From assembly GCA_030533445.1 (NCBI GenBank), contig CM060073.1:41275928-41339927 (forward strand): a stretch of 64,000 bases of DNA, written 5' to 3'. The notes beneath the pieces were generated by a model. That model worked only from the letters and a program-made list of their open reading frames with translations, was not told the DNA's origin and ran no database searches. Below are positions 59,958 through 64,000 of the stretch, in pieces. Positions within the stretch are counted from its first letter, which is position 1. The number at the start of each line of letters is the position of its first letter. The stretch is from Cyprinodon diabolis. Taxonomy: Eukaryota > Chordata > Actinopteri > Cyprinodontiformes > Cyprinodontidae. Made by a program: the position numbers and the translations under genes.

Positions 59958-61883
59958 GTAAATGTAAAGCATAACACAACTTCCTGACGTTCATTGGCAA
60001 AGTGAAACGGGATTTTTAAAAATATATATATATATTCTTCAAAATCATGTATCATCCCATATTTTAAATATGAGTTTGTAAGTAGACTGATTAGAGTGCA
60101 TATTACTTATTTTATATGCTTAGGTAGTCCATCTCTAAATCACTTAGCTATTCAGAAAAAGAAACTAAGTAAAGTGGTTGCTGGAAACTTTAGGAGTTAA
60201 TCATTCTGATCCTTCAGAAGCAGATTGAAAGTGTAGCACCTGCAAATGTATGAATAATATAGGCACATTTGGCATCAGAGTTTGCCCCAGATGTACCACA
60301 AGCTGATGCAGATGTGTTTTTTTATGGCGCTAATTGAATGTTTTAATGCTTCCTCCAGTTTTTAGTGATCAAAAATGAAATCCATGTTAATAAGATACGT
60401 ACAGGGAGGTATTAGATTTGCTTTTATTTGTTTGTCCTACTTTTAAAGGTTTTTCAAACTTCCATTATGTTGAGTAAAATTAAAATAAAAATAGTGTTGT
60501 GTGCATTAATAACCAGACCAGGTATCAGTGATCTGATGCAACAAGGAATACTGTTTACCAGCTACGGTACCTTTAGATGTCAAAGGTCCCTAAACAAGAT
60601 CCTTTACTCCAGAAACTTGCACTACCTAATGTGGCAGAGGACACACATGACCCTATAGGGACATTTCCTTTCCAAACAGCAATGTATCTGTTTAAAATAA
60701 ACTCATTGATTTTCTTACAATACCTTGAGATTCATGCGCTTTGGTTTATCTCGTATATATATATAAAAAAAGGAAATTCTGTGGATGCAATGTAAAAACT
60801 GTGAAAATGTGTCATTGGTGTCATTTTGTTTCTTTCTTGTCCCTAATTAACTAATTATTAACATATTACCTATATAAAATCAGCATTAAAAAGACTCAGA
60901 TGAAATCTAGTATTTTGAGGGCAAAGGGCTGTTGAAATCAGAGAAAACATCTGATGAGTTACGTTGATTACATATCAACATAACTCTTAGAAATTCAAAC
61001 AAATTTTAAACAAATACTAAGGAATTCACAAGAGTTAGTTTAATAGTCTTTTGATGATAAAACTGAAAACATACCAGCTTTTTAGAGAATTTAATTTCTG
61101 ACAATTTTCTCTACTTTCACAAGAAGTGAGGTATTTATTGTAAACATGGATTACATTTTTTATTTTTTTTTGGTCAGTACTTGTTGGGGGTTTTGTTTGT
61201 TTTTAACCTCCTGCAAACCAAATTTCCATCAGGGGACAATAAAAGTAATGTTGATGCAGAATCATTTTATCACTTTCAAACTCCACACATTATTAATTAG
61301 CAGCAGCATGTTTGAGTTCTCCATTCTGCAAATACTATAGTGTTAAATGATCTGTTTAAAAAAGTTGAACCTGACATGAGCACTTCTTTAGCATCTGGAA
61401 TGATTTCTCTGTATTTTTACTTAAAATAATTGAAAAAAGAATCCTGAAAAAGTAATACTGATAAATAATTTTTTTTACAGTTTAAATGGGACATTTTGCA
61501 GTAGCTATTCAATAGCATATACTGTACGAGGTTACACATGGAGAGGTAGGGTTTTCTTAAATGTTCTGACTATGAAGAAAAGTTCTAAGAAAAAAAAGTA
61601 GTGAAAAAATACATTGTATGTGAAGGAGTCAGCCTTAGTCTGCACTTGAACCCATTGAATTGTGACTGGAATGTGAAGATAATGATAAGAGCGCACTAAC
61701 ACACCACTGAAGAACTGTGTTTTAATATTTAAATTAAGAGGAACTCTAAGAAAAAAAGGATAAAAGGACATATATATATAGATAGATATAGATATATATA
61801 TAATCATATATGTATATTTTGTTAAAACAGATAAAATATTTTGTATGTCTTCTTCCCAAACAGGCTCTATGGTTATAACCTGT
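59958..61883. other. intergenic, nothing recognised
   Basis: AT-rich sequence with short (AT)/(ATAG) simple repeats near 60023-60036 and 61770-61802. No convincing exon, RNA gene or mobile element. Confidence 0.5.
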
Positions 61884-62475
61884 AATCACATGCTCTCTCT
61901 GCTTTTTCTCAGAGTAGCTTTGCCTCGTCTGTTCCTGTTTGGCTGTGACGTCCTCCTGGAAAGAAACATCAGCTGTGCTGCTTCCATCAACACCCTTGTT
62001 TATAGATGTTGGAGATCGGCCTGTTTTCCAGTGTGGTCCTGTGACTGGGTGGATGTGCTCTCTTCGTCCTCTGGCATGGGAGCTGACTCGGAGCTCGTCT
62101 GCCTGGCTGTGTGTTTCCTGGACGGGGCCGCCTTTTACAGCTGCTTTTTGTGTCTCTGCTTCCGTCTCCTTGAACCCCAGTCGGCCTCGGCAGATGGCCG
62201 CTCACACTGAGCCTGGTTCTGCTGGAGGTTTCTTCCTGTTAAAAGGGAGTTTTTCCTCTCCACTGTCGCTACAAGCATGCTTAGTGCGAGGGATTGTATT
62301 TGAGTCAATGAGTCGATGCAATGAACTGGTTTTCCTTAGATAGAAAACTTTGTATCAATTTGACTGTATGATCTGGTTGAACTGTAAAGTGCCTTGAGAT
62401 GACATGTGTTGTGAATTTGGCGCTATATAAATAAACTGATAATCAAAATAATAATCAAATAATAATCAAATAAAA
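61884..62475 (+). repeat. long fish repeat, copy C (about 590 bp)
   Basis: Near full-length partner of copy B, in the same orientation, from CATGCTCTCTCTGCTTTTTC to TATAAATAAACTGATAATC with an (AATAATCAA) tail. The simple-repeat tail supports a retroposon origin. Short ORFs across it (both strands) are part of the repeat. Confidence 0.85.
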
Positions 62476-62489
62476 ATTGAGCTTTCAGT

Positions 62490-62695
62490 TTATATAGCGG
62501 CATCTAGCTGATTTTTTTTAAAGGTTACTTTATACTTTTATCCTTTAAGTCGTTTTTGGAGCACATACTTTTTCACTTTTACTTGAGTAAAGTGGTAAAG
62601 TTCATACTTCAACTTTTACCAGAGTGTTTTTAAACTGCAGTATCTATACTTCTACTTAAGTAACAAATGTGTGGACCACTGGTCAAATTCTGTTT
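62490..62695. repeat. fragment of hAT-related fish repeat
   Basis: CTTTTACTTGAGTAAAGTGG, CATACTTCAACTTTTACC and AGTATCTATACTTCTACTTA are phrases of the same broad repeat group as the MITE at 16959-17523. Ends are not clear. Confidence 0.45.
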
Positions 62696-62939
62696 ACTAT
62701 TAATATATTATGTTAAAATAGACACAAAATAGTCAGAAAATTAACAAAAGACATAATATGCTATCAGTTATTGCAAATAAGATAAGTATACAGGCTGATA
62801 CTATTAAAAAAAAGTCTTGAAAAATGTTAAAGCACATTTTGGATCAAACACTGTTAAAGTGCTTTGCAAATCAACAAGCTACATTTCTTTACAGATTATT
62901 CTTGGCGACATATTTTAAGGTCATTCAGTCTGGATGGAC

Positions 62940-63375
62940 TTTTCTGTGAATAATAATTTTGATGTCTTGCCTTCGGTTCTCTGTGAGATTTAGGTCTGAC
63001 CTTTGATTGAACCAATGTAATGCATGAATGGGCCTTGCTCTAAACCACGTGTTATCCAGTCTATCACAGCTATCTATCCAGCCTTCAAGAGCAAAAATTG
63101 TCTATCATGTCATAAAGTAAAGGCATGTGTCCTTTTAAAGGGTGCAAAGTGGCTAAAACTGCCAAATAAAGGGGTTTAAAGTCATAATACCATTGCAGTA
63201 ATGATGAAGTCAAATGTTACATTTATATGCCTGCAACCAGCCCCAGACTTTATGATGTATTTAATAAGCTTGACCCCAGTTGTATTACCAATCTGGCTGC
63301 AGTTTTAAAGTTTGTTTCCTGCTTAAAGATGAACCACAGCATGATTCTGCCACCATCATGTTTCACCATATAGAT
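62940..63375 (+). repeat. Tc1-like MITE relic, interior
   Basis: GGGCCTTGCTCTAAACCACG and CCACAGCATGATTCTGCCAC, CATCATGTTTCACCA fit the interior of the element noted at 22085-22372. Strongly decayed. Confidence 0.5.
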
Positions 63376-63476
63376 ATATAGCCTATTCCTGTTGATGCAC
63401 TATGATATCTTCTCTGTCTTTTTGTCCCTCAACTCTTTGTTTTTGTTGCAACAACCCCTGCCCTGTCCTGCACAAG

Positions 63477-63578
63477 ACATTTATCATCACAAAAATGTAT
63501 GGACGAGGAGGTGGGCTGCGTTTAGACGCTGGATTGGTGCAGACAGGAGGAAACGAAACGGACGAGACGTCACCGCAG
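63477..63578 (+). other. exon-like segment, plus strand
   Basis: A pyrimidine-rich acceptor (CCCCTGCCCTGTCCTGCACAAG) leads into 102 bp with several CpGs, an ATG at 63495 (MYGRGGGLRLDAGLVQTGG...) and a donor-like CCGCAG|GTGTATGG at 63578/63579. Two frames stay open through it. I do not recognise the product. Confidence 0.25.
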
Positions 63579-64000
63579 GTGTATGGAAAAATGATAATAT
63601 GAGGTGTGAGTATCAGTGAAGGAGGGTTTGAGGAACTATTTTAGACATATGGTTTCAATAAAAGTAATTTGCATGAAAAAAATCAACAATTTTTATTTTC
63701 ATCAAAGATTTAAAAAATCAAGGGATACAAATGATAAATTTGCCCATATTGGCCTACATCTAACATATTGCTATGACATGAAATCCTATTTTTCAACTGT
63801 TCAGAGCTAAAGAGACAGAACATGTTCTTTCTTTGAAATTTAATTTACTGGATTTGGACCGAATGAAAACTGACGCAGAGTATAAGTACTGTAAAATTTG
63901 AGGACCAAGACACCATAGATGGCTGATGAGGGGTTGATTTTAGACAAAAATTAGAGGGGGGTGCTTAAATCTTCCCTATTTACTTTTATGAAGGGTCATC
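63579..64000. other. window end, nothing recognised
   Basis: AT-rich sequence with no supported feature. Confidence 0.5.

Overview
The window is nuclear DNA of a bony fish, most likely a percomorph-type teleost. The evidence is intron-rich vertebrate genes with GT-AG introns, AT-rich introns, Tc1/mariner elements, an L2-like LINE and several repeat families typical of fish. Nothing bacterial, viral or organellar was seen.

Layout. (1) 1-10744, plus strand: the 3' four-fifths of gfpt1 (hexosamine-pathway glutamine:fructose-6-phosphate transaminase 1), 15 exons in the window, with its 3'UTR reaching about 12.1 kb. (2) 18634-45819, minus strand: a complete 18-exon antxr1 (anthrax toxin receptor 1 / TEM8), a host membrane collagen receptor, converging on gfpt1. 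Between them, at 13.1-13.8 kb, is an unexplained minus-strand open exon followed by a poly(A) signal. (3) 46860-47858, minus strand: a compact 4-exon gene for a secreted 10-cysteine beta-microseminoprotein (msmb/PSP94-like) protein. (4) 48999-56.3 kb, minus strand: an annexin A1 gene (anxa1-like). It is recognisable from promoter to stop, but its frame is broken in one exon and the exon that should begin annexin repeat 1 was not found. (5) 56.6-64 kb: mostly intergenic and repetitive, with two weak plus-strand exon-like segments.

Mobile DNA. The standout is a 1612-bp Tc1/mariner element (22397-24008) in the last antxr1 intron. It has an intact 334-residue DD34E transposase and two 202-bp inverted repeats that look identical base for base, so it inserted very recently. 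Other elements include a hAT-type MITE with a perfect 8-bp target duplication (16959-17523), a hAT-like element 33 bp upstream of antxr1 exon 11, a TTAA-flanked element with a nested repeat (33857-35017), several decayed Tc1 copies, an L2-like LINE 3' end, and three copies of one long fish repeat.

The four genes do not form a pathway. I saw no convincing wholly new system. The best candidates for something undescribed are the 13.1-13.8 kb exon, the damaged anxa1 copy, and the young, apparently autonomous Tc1 element.
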